NCBI GenBank assembly: GCA_025267735.1
Contig: CM046303.1
Coordinates: 28,186,380-28,250,379 of the forward strand
DNA: 64,000 nt
Origin: Mactra quadrangularis
Lineage: Eukaryota; Mollusca; Bivalvia; Venerida; Mactridae
Direction of reading: 5' to 3'
Shown: positions 52,544 to 63,854 of the stretch, piece after piece
Layout of the letters: each line of letters begins with the position of its first letter
Position numbering within the stretch: position 1 is the first letter of the stretch
Translations under genes and position numbers: made by a program
Notes under the pieces: model-generated
What the model was told of the DNA's origin: nothing
The model's database searches: none
The model's input: only the letters and a program-made list of their open reading frames with translations

Positions 52544-52637
52544 TATTCTTTTCAATGCCATAAAACCTACTGTCTATCTTCAACTACAGCAACAGTGCGA
52601 GGGTCAAAACTGCTCGAAATACGATCTAGGAGGTACC

Positions 52638-55600
52638 GGGACAAAACGGACCATGAGACGAAACGGACCATGCCAAAACGGACCAAAGTAGGGACGAAAC
52701 GGACCATATTTGTTGGACAAAACGGACCATAGTCGGGACAAAACGGACCATTGTCGGGACAAAACGGACCATAAGAAGAAATGTAATCATTATTATTATA
52801 AATTATTAATTGTGTGATTAATAACATTATACATATCTTTTATGTCTTAGTATAATTAAATTGTGTGTAAATAGTAATTAAAATAGCCTCAATAGTGATT
52901 AACAGTTTTCGTGTTGTTTGTGCGTTGTTTTTAAGCTATACTGTGTCCTCCTCGGGACAAAACGGACCATTGTCGGGACAAAACGGACCATAAGAAAAAA
53001 TATAACCATTATTATTATAAATTATTATGTGTGTGATTAGTAACATCATATATATAGTTTATGTCTTAGTGTAATTTGTTTTTGCGTTGTTTTTAAGCTA
53101 TTCTTAAGCTATTTTAAGCCGTTTCCTTGAGCTAATTAGCTGTACAATCAGAGTGATTTAATTTGAAGTTGCTTTTATATTGTCCAGCACAGGTTCTTTC
53201 CTATGTACTGCACGCCACTTATAACTCTGGGAAATGATTATATGATGACAAACTTGTTCCAGATAAATTATAATTACTTATACGCACAGTTACACAGATC
53301 ATTCTCGTACCCAGAGGTTGTCATGATTATAGATAGTTTTTAAAATTCTTATAGCTGCTGGGAACGATAATGACTCGGGATAAGAATAAAAAAACAAAAA
53401 AAAAGGAGAAAAACTGTTATAATTATATACTTTATTATAAATTCATCATCAACAATATAACAAAACATACTTATACTTATAATAATATCATTAATTATCA
53501 AATGTAAGGATATCACTTTGAAGTCAATAATTGTCATAAGTTTGATGTTATTGAAAAAAATACAATGAAATAAACTAACAAAACATATTTTTCAATTAAT
53601 ATTAGATCTAGTCAATAATTGTCATCAGTTTGGTGTTATTTAAGATAAGAAGTTTTCCAGGCCCGGATTAACCGGGGAGGGCACAGGGGGCACGTGCCCC
53701 CCACTTGGCCCCACATATATTGACTCTCATACAAAGAAAATGGCACAAAATCGGCACCATCAAAGCAATATCAACTCGACTTTTAGATTAAATTTGATAT
53801 GAAATCATTCATCCGAGCTATTAAAAAAGATAATGATCTAAATTGATACATTCAAGCATCTCAGGGTACCCAGAACGGGCCTTATCAAGCGTTCAAATCA
53901 TTGATCGTGCAAGTGTATGGTCCCTCTATACAGACACATAGATACCAATTGCTATGTTTATTGTCTATATTACACATACCTCAACAGTAAATTTAAGATC
54001 GTTACCAGTGAAATTACCATGGTAACTAGCTTACGAGGCCTAAATTTGGTTATTGTGCACTCTCTAATCTTATTTAGTAGAGGAAATCCTCGGCGTTTTC
54101 ATAGCAAGTTAGACAGAGAAAAGACGAGGACAGCTAGCCAAGTGCATTTTATACGTCTCTACTATGACACTCGAAATTAGTTAATTTCGAAAACATGCAC
54201 GATCGTCTGATGAATTTTATGGTATTAAAATTCCGAATAACTTTTAAAAAGTGACCGAGCCTAAACATAAATTAAGTATTTATGGAGGACATCGGCGTTT
54301 TTCATATCAAGTATTAGACTGAGAAAAGCCGAGTATAGTCGAATGAATGTTTGTCATTAAAATGAGTTAATTAAAAGTTAGTTAAAATCGGAAAAAGCGA
54401 GCGTTTTATGTTGTTGTTGTTTTCTTAGAAAATGTAGGTAAATTAATTAAACTTTCAAGTAACTTTTCAAGAGTGACCTACCCTACAACAAGTTTTCTCA
54501 CGAAAAACAAGACAAAAATTAATCAGTGGTTAAACATTTTTTTCATCCAATCATAATTTAATAGGCTTGTGTTTCGTTAATTTATAAAACGTTGCTTTTA
54601 TTTTATATCATATTACGTGTTTAAAATACTTGTATACCTAATACTTTTTTCGAAAGGAATCGAAAAATGTGATTCTTCGGCGGATTTCCACGTTTTGGAT
54701 CGTCCCAACAACCATTCTTGTAAATCCACTGAAACGTCCGAAAAACTCACAACAACGCTGAATTTCAACACAATAAACTAAGCCTCTTATTAAAAAAAAC
54801 CGTATCATAAACCGGCTTTTTTGGTTGTTAAATCGGAGAATTTTCTCATTGCATTCGGTGATTTTATACAAGTTACAAAGTGTATTTTTTAAAAATTCTC
54901 GGCATTTACATGATGAAATTGCTGATTATTTTGTAAATCAGGATTTTATCCATTCTCGTTCCTTGAAGGATACCTCAATTATAGCGCTCAATATTTCCTT
55001 GGTAGTGCCCAAATGTGCTTAAAATGTAATGATAATTTACCAAATTTTAGCTTCATTTTATCCTTTTAAGTGTGTTCAAAAGTGCTCAGATTTACACCTT
55101 TGACATGCAAAAATTCAAAAATTTTCCACATCTTCGGGAGTGGATACCCCTCCCGTTCCCACCCCAACCGTACTCCCCATTAACGACCCCTCTGTATCAG
55201 GCCCTAACTCACATGAATGCATTTATTTTTGAATATCCATTAAAAGCTAATCAATCACATGAATCTGAATTGTTACGCATTGCATCACTTTTCTACACAA
55301 AAAAACGATAATTAACCTACTTGTAGCTTCATTCAATTTGTTTAAAAGAGCATTTTAAAGTGCTCAGATTTGCACCTTTGACATGTGAAAACTCAAAAAT
55401 TTCTATTCCGTAGGGAGGGGGTACCCCTCCCGAACCCACCCCATGTGCCCCCCCCCCCCACTTACGACCCTTCTGGATCCGGCCCTGTTTTCCATGAAAA
55501 AAAAACGAAAAAAAACACAATTACTCAATAGCTATTATTGTAATTGTTTGCAAGGGTGAAATAAAGATATGTTTTGTTTTGTTATGAAAAAATATCAATA

Positions 55601-55813
55601 TTTTTCCTCTTTACTTCTTCAACTTTTATTTCATTAAATCAATATATTTATTGTCTAGTAATATAATCTATTTTTTCTTATGGTCCGTTTTGTCCCGACA
55701 ATGGTCCGTTTTGTCCCGACTATGGTCCGTTTTGTCCCACAAATATGGTCCGTTTCGTCCCTACTTTGGTCCGTTTGGGCATGGTCCGTTTCGTCTCATG
55801 GTCCGTTTTGTCC
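52638..55813. mobile_element. Nested element whose inverted ends are GGACAAAACGGACCAT minisatellites
   Basis: The left end (52638-52775) consists of seven or so tandem GGGACAAAACGGACCAT variants. The right end (55676-55813) is the inverse in the same variant order, including the distinctive CCATATTTGTTGGAC interruption. The left arm is partly duplicated (52953-53100 repeats 52735-52850). It is flanked by CGATCTAGG on both sides (52622-52630 and 55820-55828). Three open frames over the ends are repeat-derived. Confidence 0.78.
53659..55485. mobile_element. Nested element with AGGSCCGGAT ends
   Basis: The left AGGCCCGGATTAACCGGGG and right CTTCTGGATCCGGCCCT are inverted, flanked by GTTTTCC on both sides (53652-53658, 55486-55492). 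The right part shows an internal tandem duplication: AGTGCTCAGATTTACACC..CCCACCCC..GGCCCT at 55065-55206 and again at 55355-55485. Another direct repeat (GGAAATCCTCGGCG / GGACATCGGCG) is at 54080 and 54293. No CDS recognised. Confidence 0.68.
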
Positions 55814-56551
55814 CTAATTCGATCTAGGACACCGTGTGACCGTGGAAATGCATTGTGCCGTAATGGATTGAATACGGTAATCTATGATAAATATCTGTTT
55901 TGTCACTTAAAACCAGTATTGTTCAATAGATCATGTAATTATTTAGTACTCACATGCGGTCGCTTCATTGAAAAATCGCTAATTTTCGTGCAGTTCGCCT
56001 TCTTTCACTTTTTCACTTTCGTTTTTGACGGGCGCTTCCATATTGAATCGCTGAACCGGAAACGGTCTAAAACGAAAGTAAACAAGTGAATGAAGGCGAA
56101 CTGCACCGACAATAGCGATTATTCATTGAAGCGACCGCATGTGAGTACTAGATAATTATAGGTCGTTTGCGTTAAAGCTGGACCCCTAAAATCATGAAAT
56201 ATCTCAATAACTATCGGATGGAATTAACTCAAATTTTGTATGTTATCATAACTAGCATTTTCCTTCTCAAATCCAAAAATTCAGAATTTTTCTTTAATTA
56301 CAAAACATACTTCCCATAGACATGCAATGCAAATTTTGAAGCCAAAAAGAGACTTTTGTTAAATGGGTATGTTCCATAATCAGAACAGCCACATAACAGT
56401 AGATACAAAATAATAGCTAAATATGAGGCCCGGTTAGAAATTTTATTCGATAACTAAGTATAACAGTATATACAAACTCAAATATCATCATCACTGTCGT
56501 CTGTATCGTCAAAATCTATACATATTCTACACGTACGATTTTAAAGACGGT

Positions 56552-56744
56552 GTAGCGCCGTTAAACGTCGCAACGCCGCTAAACGTCGCAACTGCCGTTA
56601 AACGTCGCAACACTAACGCTAAACGTCGCAACCGCCGCTAAACGTCGCAATCGCCCTGCCGTTAAACGTAGCAACGCTGACGGTAAACGTCGCAAAATAA
56701 TCGACTGCCGTTAAACGTCGCAACCTTGCCGCTAAACGTCGCAC
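56552..56744 (+). repeat. GCCGYTAAACGTCGCAAC minisatellite
   Basis: About ten imperfect 17-24 bp units built on AAACGTCGCAAC, each separated by a variable GCCG/ACGCT spacer. The CpG density is far above the surrounding AT-rich DNA. A second small cluster is at 57137-57217. Confidence 0.9.
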
Positions 56745-56819
56745 TTAGTAGGAAGGTATAGTGTCGAGCCTAATCAACACACAAATATTACATAGGGCAA
56801 TTATGACTTCAAAGCAGCT

Positions 56820-56970
56820 GCTCTTAGACTCATAGCAACCATCAACATATCCTTAGCAACCACCCCTTGGTCCATAGCAACCACTCTTACACCTTATGCC
56901 AATCGCCTTAAGGCCAAAAGTATCCACTATACTGTCCATAGCAACCGATTTGAGTTCCATAGCAACCGTA
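56820..56970 (+). repeat. Cluster of CCATAGCAACC words
   Basis: CATAGCAACC or CCTTAGCAACC occurs near 56827, 56851, 56871, 56937 and 56959. The word is an RFX X-box half-site, but here it looks like degenerate tandem repeat sequence inside a transposon; regulatory activity is not implied. Confidence 0.6.
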
Positions 56971-57136
56971 ATTGCACCTTTAATATCCATTTAAATATCA
57001 AATGGAATAACTCTCGCGGCCATAAACTTTATCTCAGTGTCTATTTTGATCATCTTCAGATCAACTTTCAAACTTGGTCAAGTTGAGTTAGATCTAGATA
57101 GGCAAGCCCTATAGAGACCTTATTCTTGCTTTATCG

Positions 57137-57217
57137 GTGTTGCGACGTTTATCGGTGAGTGTAGCGCCGCCAAACGTCGCAACGCCGCTAAACGTCGCAT
57201 TCAACGCTAAACGTCAT
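57137..57217 (+). repeat. Second AAACGTCGCAAC minisatellite cluster
   Basis: Three AAACGTC units plus one inverted unit (TTGCGACGTTTATC at the left edge) separated by about 390 bp from the main cluster. Confidence 0.8.
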
Positions 57218-58194
57218 ACTTGATCTTAGGACAATTGTTTCTGGCATATTTGTACAGATATAATTTATGTGTGTTTATCCTACACGATCCAGTTTTAAAC
57301 CATCAATTCATCAAACTACATAACACACTTTTCGACACTATGTATGCATTTACATGACCGTTTGTACTTAAAAGAAAAGGGATATTAAGAAAGTCGATAT
57401 AAATGACCCCTGTGAACTATTTGCAAACCTATAATTAATATCTAGACTGGATGAGTAAAGTATATGATGAAGACGTTGATTCCTGGAAACCTAAACCTTA
57501 TATTGGTAATACATTGTAATGAAATATTCTAATAATAATCACTATCTTAATTATTTACCTATGTAAGTATGACAATGTTATAATCAGAACAGCATATTTT
57601 ACCTCCCGCTGGATTTTTGATAAAAAATTCCAAATATTTTGCATTATACTTTATGGAAAACTTTTTTATTTATCTATTAAAAATTCTGAAAATTTAAGTC
57701 CTAGAAGGAAAAATTGAAATAAGATTGTATTAAAAATTTTAGCAAAATCGCTGTGATAGTTTAAAAGATATTTACAGCAAATAGGGGTCCAGCATTAACG
57801 CAAACGACCTATACATTTATCATTGAACAATACTGGTTTTAAGTGACAAAACAGAGGTCTGTCATAGTTTGCCGTATTCAACAGTGACGGCACAATGCGT
57901 TTCAACGGTCACACGGTGTCCTAGATCGTATTTCGAGCAGTTTTGACCCTCGCACTGCTGCTGTAGTTGAAGATAGACAGTAGGTCTTTATGGCAATGAA
58001 AAGAATATTTATTTCTGAGTTGATTAAGATCGGGCTGACTGAAATCGGCCAAAAATTGACTGATCTATGAGGCATAGATTACAACCATGTCTGTTTTTCT
58101 ACAGAAATAAGCTTGAGAGTTACATACCTTTTCTTAGTATATAGTATCGGTTGATATATTGACCTAACCCACGCCGATAGCCTGTGGTTTCTAG

Positions 58195-61100
58195 TGGATG
58201 GTTGTTTCGGTCAGGCCCGTAGGAAGCATTTTCAGATGGGGGGGGGCTTAATGGTTCAGATTCATTTTTATGGGTAATAAATCAATATTTATCATATAAG
58301 TCTAGATTTGTCTTACAAGACGCACCGCCTCTTCCGCGGGGTTTCAAGAGACCAACTAAGGTCCTTGGTTATCTTATGCAAGTTAAATTAAACAGTTAAA
58401 GATTTTACTTTTTTACATCTATCAATTTTACGGATGGCGCAAGATTCAAGAATAACGTTCACTCAAAATCAAAGTATTGAAATACAGAAAGACTTTCGTG
58501 CACATTGAAACCTAACAAATCCATACTAATGATTACTCCGTACGCATTAGATTCAAGTACGAGCCGAGCAGGGCAAAAATGCAGGCGAAGTGTTTATTCT
58601 ATCCAGTACAACTGGCAAATATTTATATCACACGCTTATTAATATAAGAAAATACCTGTCACTGACACTGAAACAAAATCGCGTCAGTTGATTGACGGAA
58701 CTACTTTTATCCGCTTAGAAATAAACTGCGTAATAAATCAGAGACACACGTATCACTCCGCATGTTAAACTGCTCAGGCATTTGAATTGTCGATAGTTTT
58801 CGACTTGTGGTATAACTTAAGCCTTTTGGCGAAATCGGCTTAAGTCTAAAAATGGCATATCTGTGTTAACTGAAACCAACAAAGTCACTTCCAATCTTTG
58901 TTCCATGCAGTGCATCTGTTTGATCTTTGTACATCATGTTTAGGTCTTTTTGATGGAGGGAAAAATACTACGAAATGAGTTGGTACCCAATCGATCGTAT
59001 CAATGTTCAATGAATGAGTCCACATAATTGTCTGTGTTCCAGTGGGACAGTTTTGTGGTTATAAATACCACTATGGATACAAGTTTTCAAAGCTAAAAGA
59101 AAAACTGACACAATGGGTCGTTCTAAAACATTGTTAGCTGCAAACAAATGCAACAGCCTAGAATACTGCCCATCAATAGTTGTTTTAATGATTTCATTTT
59201 TAAGAGACCCGAAACTATCATCAGTGACAGTGGATTCATTGCATATAGATGAGTTATATAATTATGTAATCAACAGAAACCTGTTTTTCAGACATTTCAG
59301 AGAATGTATCTGTCTTTTTGTATAATCTGGCATTAAGAATCATTTCAAATACAACTCATATCCGTATTTCTTTGTAATATTGATCATCACTATGGTCAAG
59401 GGTAGGAACAAGTTTTATCGGAGCGTCATGTGGGAAAATTTGTTAAGACACATGATCAACTTCACGATGAACAGATATTATTGCATTTGCAGCAGGAATC
59501 TTTATCTATGTCTTTCTGTTTCAAAAACCCACGACAATTTCAAAATTTACCATACAATTTACAGCTCTAGATAATATTTGCTTTAATGTACAAGCATCAA
59601 TAGTGATGAACAAAAGTATCAATCAATTGAGTATGAGTCTGTATGACAGTTAAATAAATATCCTTAATCACCAACTTCCTAGTTTTTAATCACTATAACT
59701 GCTGAAAGTATTGGGGGCTTAGCTGCTGAACCCATGATTTATTGGCAGGTATGTGTTTGGTAGGAGCAATGACTTATAGGGTTCTTGTTATTAAGCAAAA
59801 GCATTTAGGAGCGTATATAAAAACTTCACATTTGTATGCACTAGTTGACAGGTACACGCGCAAATAATAACATGTAAGCACGCATTAAAATCACTCGGAA
59901 CTCAACAGCATAGTGTGCGCAAGTAATCACTGCATGAGCACTTGGTATGACGTGTATAGAACATTGTCATGTCCCTTTCATGTCATCGTAGTGTTGTAAC
60001 CACGGACATAACATCATGCATTTGCTATTTCAGACACTTGTTGCAAAGAATAATAAACCTACTTATGAACAGGAAACTTCCCATAACTTTTAAAGACTCT
60101 GGGTCATTTTGTTTTTTTATCTCAATTAGTAGGAATAAAAATTAAAGTCATCATTTATTGATTTTTATTGCATCTTAACTTCACTATTCACGAATCATGA
60201 TTTATTATAATTTACATATTTCGTAAGTCCAGTGTCAATACTATATGCTAATGATACAATAATGGTAACTCTTGTCCGAGCAGCCACAAGGATGCTGGCA
60301 CGACCTGACAGTTACTCTAATCCTCCTCCTACGACTAGATTCTCTAACAAAATATGTCTTGAGGTATATACATGTACGACATATTCTGACGGATCAATTT
60401 ACTGACAGATATTTTATGTACATGTGGATTAGAAAATCAGTTGAAAATTGAGAACCAAATTAATCATAACAGGGGTGTAGCAAGGGCTCCTAAATGTGTA
60501 CGCAGAATCTAGGGGGTCAAGGGCATGCCCCCGACCTTGTTCTTCTGTAACGATTCAGAAGTGATTTGGCAACTTTTTAAAAATAGTTTGTTTAATTGAT
60601 TCCGGACAGAAATATAGGAAGTCAACATTATTACCAATTATCATTAATTTTCAATCAGCATTCAAAGAATTATATAGACTGTAGTCAAATACAAACAACC
60701 AATTTAAAATTTTAAACCGTCAACTAAACTCCCAAAAGGCAAGTCCCATTGAAACGTAACTTGACATTAGGTAAGTAAAGTAACGAGCAGTTTTGTTTCA
60801 CACACCCCTCATCCCTTCAGGCCTAAGTTTTATTGCATTTTTGGCGTTTGTAATTTTTACGATTTTCTGGACTAATGTGTACGCAGCTGCGTACTAGTAG
60901 CTACTGCTACTGCATAATCAGAGACATATGAGCTATAATTCCTTGTCAAAATCGACGAAACTTCTACATAATAAATTATAATCATACATTTTGCTTGTAG
61001 CTAAAGAATCGGTGAAGCTATACAATTATTATAAAGTGTTTTATGAAACATCCTGTATGTATCCTGCATATAATTACAAAATATTATGTCCAATATTATT

Positions 61101-61499
61101 CCAAAGGGAATAAACAAGTATTATATATAAAACATATTAAAGTTTATACTAAAACGCCATTATGGTTTATTTGATAAAAAAACAAAACAATATGGCGTAT
61201 ATTTTTAAAATGTAATTTGAGTTCATGAAAATAGTTTCTAGATAAAAGGCTTCGACCAAATTATTGATGACGACATATTTTTCTATTTTTGATATACATG
61301 TATAATTATCAAATATAGCTTTCTTTACTGCTCCCTACGCCATAAAATACCTCGACTACAAAAGCTAATTTCAAACGGAGTTTCCTTTCATAAATTATTA
61401 AGAACAAAACTATTCACTACGCCAAAAGCAGAAATTAACGAAGCGATGAAAATATAGATACAACATGTACACATTTGTGATAGCATAGTGTTAGTTCTA
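58195..61499. other. Intergenic stretch with unclassified repeat fragments
   Basis: No gene supported. Frames at 59113-59325 and 59380-59574 have no family resemblance or splice context. A G-run end (AGATGGGGGGGGGG near 58240) and the word AATGTGTACGCAG, present near 60498 and 60875, look like edges of dispersed elements. Confidence 0.5.
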
Positions 61500-61775
61500 A
61501 ACAAAGAAAGAGTGCTTAGTTTCCGGTAATACGGTGCGCGGGTTCGAATCCCAACCGCGGTGGGTTTAACTTTTCTTGAAAATTTGACAATAATGCCAAT
61601 TTTAATATAATATCTGGGTATATGGTGATGTTGCTGACCCGGAGGACGAGAATGTAAATACTGGTAATAGACAAGGTTCCAGGAATGTTAAGTTAGGTGC
61701 GCTAGCCTTCGTTAAATAACCATACATGTTTGACATGGCGTAAAAGCCAATACATAAATAAATTAAGGGGGCTTA
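61500..61775 (+). mobile_element. SINE with GGCGTAAAAGCC tail
   Basis: GCGCGGGTTCGAATCCC is a perfect pol III B box. The tail TTAGGTGCGCTAGCC...ACATGGCGTAAAAGCC then AATACATAAATAAATT matches the SINE at 39955-40245. The A-box region is poorly preserved. Confidence 0.68.
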
Positions 61776-61859
61776 ATTTTAGGGACTTAGACGTTATACA
61801 CATGCAATAGTATAGGTCTCAGTCTATTAAAATAAATTATGTACCCGACCCGTTGCAAA

Positions 61860-62230
61860 GGCGGATGTAGGGGGCGAACCTGGCGGACGCCCCCTTAAAT
61901 TGCCCAAGCAATAAGTTACGGGACAGGAAGTACAATAACATAAGATACCAAAATTCAAAAGCAATGCCTTCACGTTTTTTGTTAGAGTTTAACATGATCC
62001 AGCAGTTGAAATTATATGATATATATCTAGATGCTTTTATTGTATATCCTGGAAAAAGATAACTGGGGCTCTGGAAATGCGCCTGATCCCTTTACAAATT
62101 ACCAAATTCAGGAGCGTCTGGGGGGCTGCCGCCCCATGGACCCCTGATCATGGTTTTGTTCAGTACCCATCGGGGATTTCTTATGGTCCTTGGACTCCCA
62201 ATCTGCTTTTTCGATTTCATCGCCTAACTA
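61860..62230 (+). repeat. Dispersed repeat with GGGGGCGAACCTGG block, copy 2
   Basis: It shares GGGGGCGAACCTGG, CGCCCCCTTAAATTGCCC, TTTAACATGATC, AGATGCTTTTATTGTATA and GGACTCCCAATCTGC with 23286-23820 in the same order and spacing. Confidence 0.7.
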
Positions 62231-63779
62231 GCATGTTCGCCTCCTCTAGCTAGATATCCTAAGTCCGTCTATGCGTTGTGTTGTTTTTAAGTGAATATGA
62301 ATCACGGGTTTCTCGAGCTTAGACGAGAATGAGTTTATATGATGTGTAAGTTAGTTCACAGTCAGTTATCTGAGTTATAAAATGTGAGTAGACTATATGA
62401 ATAAAACCTAATGGGATAATTTTAAGGTACAATTATTTTCTTTATTTCATTTTTGTCAAATTGCATTTATTTGTATTCTGTATGCGTGTACATGTATATG
62501 CATTACAAATATTGACCAAAGATCTCTTGATAGTGTAGTGCCCTGCACTCTTACCTTGCAAAATCTGTGTACTTAGTTAACTATAAGCCTGTCTTATGCC
62601 ATATTTACACGATGTCCACTATATCTATATTACATCATATCCTTTAATTGTTAAATAAGTCCTTTGCAATGTTAATTTAGTTAATGTCCAAGTTTTGTGT
62701 CGTAACTATTCATTTTTCTAACACTAATTGTCAATTAAATACAGCGCGTGTCGGCCATTTGTAAATACAATGTCGTCATCATATTATGACGTCACGCTCG
62801 CGGTCTAATTCTTACCTGTACTCTCTGTTAGCGGGGGCGCGCTACAGGGTATTTTATAATTACAATGGCGTTACTATTTGAATTGTTTAAATGCATGTAT
62901 TTTACTTATTGAATCATATGTTTATATATTTGTACGTTAGCCGACAACAACTTAGGCACTTTTAACATATATGCTTATATTTTAGCGGGATCTTACGTGT
63001 AAACAGTCATTTTATGAAGTTTCCCAGTGCACACAGTCTTGTGTGCACATATTTATCACTGCGTGCAGCCGTGGGTAGCCTCGCCAACGACTCGGACTGC
63101 ACACAGCGGCTGGTGTGCATCTTGGTTCCAAGAGGCTTGCTTTGGAGTTATTCGAGGACTCCACATTTAGACGCGAAAGAAGTAACATCTAAAAACTTAA
63201 CTTTTTTTGGAACTTATTTATTTTTGGATCTTTCATATTCATATTAATTCATTAAGGTAATCATTATTTGTTTACGGCGTCGACTGTATTAGATTATTTT
63301 TGTACATTTAATCTAGGCTATTTAAATTGTTGTTTATTATTAAGTTCACGGTGTTTGCTGAACTCTGTTTCTTCTAGTAGATTTTTGTAAACTCTTAGAT
63401 TGTTCTTACATATACGATAGCCATAGGAGTACTGGTTGTTGTATTACATTTAAACACATACATCTTAGATAATTGTCGGCTCGCGTATTTTATTGCTTGG
63501 TTGATATTTATTTGAATGATCTTTCTCTATATTTTTGTTAAGGTTATTCACAAAATAAACTTAGTTAAATCGTCAGAGTATATTTTTATTTATATTTTAT
63601 TTTACTATTAAGTGGAGTCCATTTTATTTCGACATTTTGTCACACCCCCCCCCCCAACGGAGTGGCACGGCTAGAGGGCCTATAAGTACTTATATATAAT
63701 ATAGAAAGGAGCAGCAAAGACTTAGAGTATAGATACAACGAGCAAGAGCACCCTTAGTCCGGAGCGCAACAGAAAAAAG
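62231..63779 (+). mobile_element. Probable 5' LTR region of an LTR retrotransposon (boundary unknown)
   Basis: Inferred from the primer-site-like sequence and open frame that follow. Promoter-like signals occur: a perfect CRE TGACGTCA at 62787-62794 and a TATA-rich CCTATAAGTACTTATATATAA near 63680. AATAAA is at 63554-63559. The left LTR boundary and target duplication cannot be fixed without the 3' LTR, which lies outside the window. Confidence 0.4.
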
Positions 63780-63798
63780 TGGTGGCAGCGGTGGGATC
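63780..63798 (+). other. Putative tRNA primer-binding site
   Basis: TGGTGGCAGCGGTGGGATC begins with TGG (complement of a tRNA CCA end) and its inverse, ending GCTGCCACCA, looks like the 3' end of a Leu- or Ser-type tRNA with a normal T-arm. This layout marks the start of the internal region in LTR retroelements. Confidence 0.65.
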
Positions 63799-63854
63799 CT
63801 TGATAATTATCGACTTGGATCGACATAGTGATCGGAACCTTCAATAGATCTATT

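Larger units (their letters stand above)
56161..57809. mobile_element. 1.65-kb element nested in the foldback, TA target duplication
   Basis: The ends GGTCGTTTGCGTTAAAGCTG and CAGCATTAACGCAAACGACC continue inverted through GACCCCTA, with TA at both edges (56159-56160, 57810-57811). The opposite palindrome arm near 55935-55950 (AAATAATTACATG) supplies the empty-site comparison. It carries two CpG-rich minisatellites and a CATAGCAACC cluster. A partial copy is at 39225-39424. Confidence 0.83.
55828..57920. mobile_element. Nested foldback element, GACACCGTGTGACC ends, CTAG target duplication
   Basis: GACACCGTGTGACCGTGG and its inverse GGTCACACGGTGTC form the ends, with CTAG on both sides (55824-55827 and 57921-57924). 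Apart from one later insertion the whole element is a long palindrome centred near 56040: GTACTCACATGCGGTCGC at 55951 pairs with GCGACCGCATGTGAGTAC near 56130, and CACTTAAAACCAGTATTG pairs with CAATACTGGTTTTAAGTG. A small inner inverted pair (AGTTCGCCTTC / GAAGGCGAACT) is at the centre. Confidence 0.85.
50031..58186. mobile_element. 8.15-kb inverted-repeat element containing several nested insertions
   Basis: 34-bp ends: CACAGGCTATCGGCGTGGGT then TAGGTCAATATATC at 50031-50064, exactly mirrored at 58153-58186. The flanks GTTTCGAG (50023-50030) and GTTTCTAG (58187-58194) form an 8-bp target duplication with one mismatch. The inverted arms continue inward (50199-50340 plus 52546-52628 on the left; 57925-58152 on the right). 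No transposase was found, so it appears nonautonomous; 8-bp duplication is compatible with hAT and some other superfamilies. Confidence 0.85.

Noticed and set aside
59113..59325. 70-codon frame beginning MGRSKTLLAANKC
   Set aside because: No family resemblance, repeat context or splice-consistent neighbour.
63014..63247. 77-codon frame on the + strand
   Set aside because: It lies in the presumed LTR region; no motif and no splice context.
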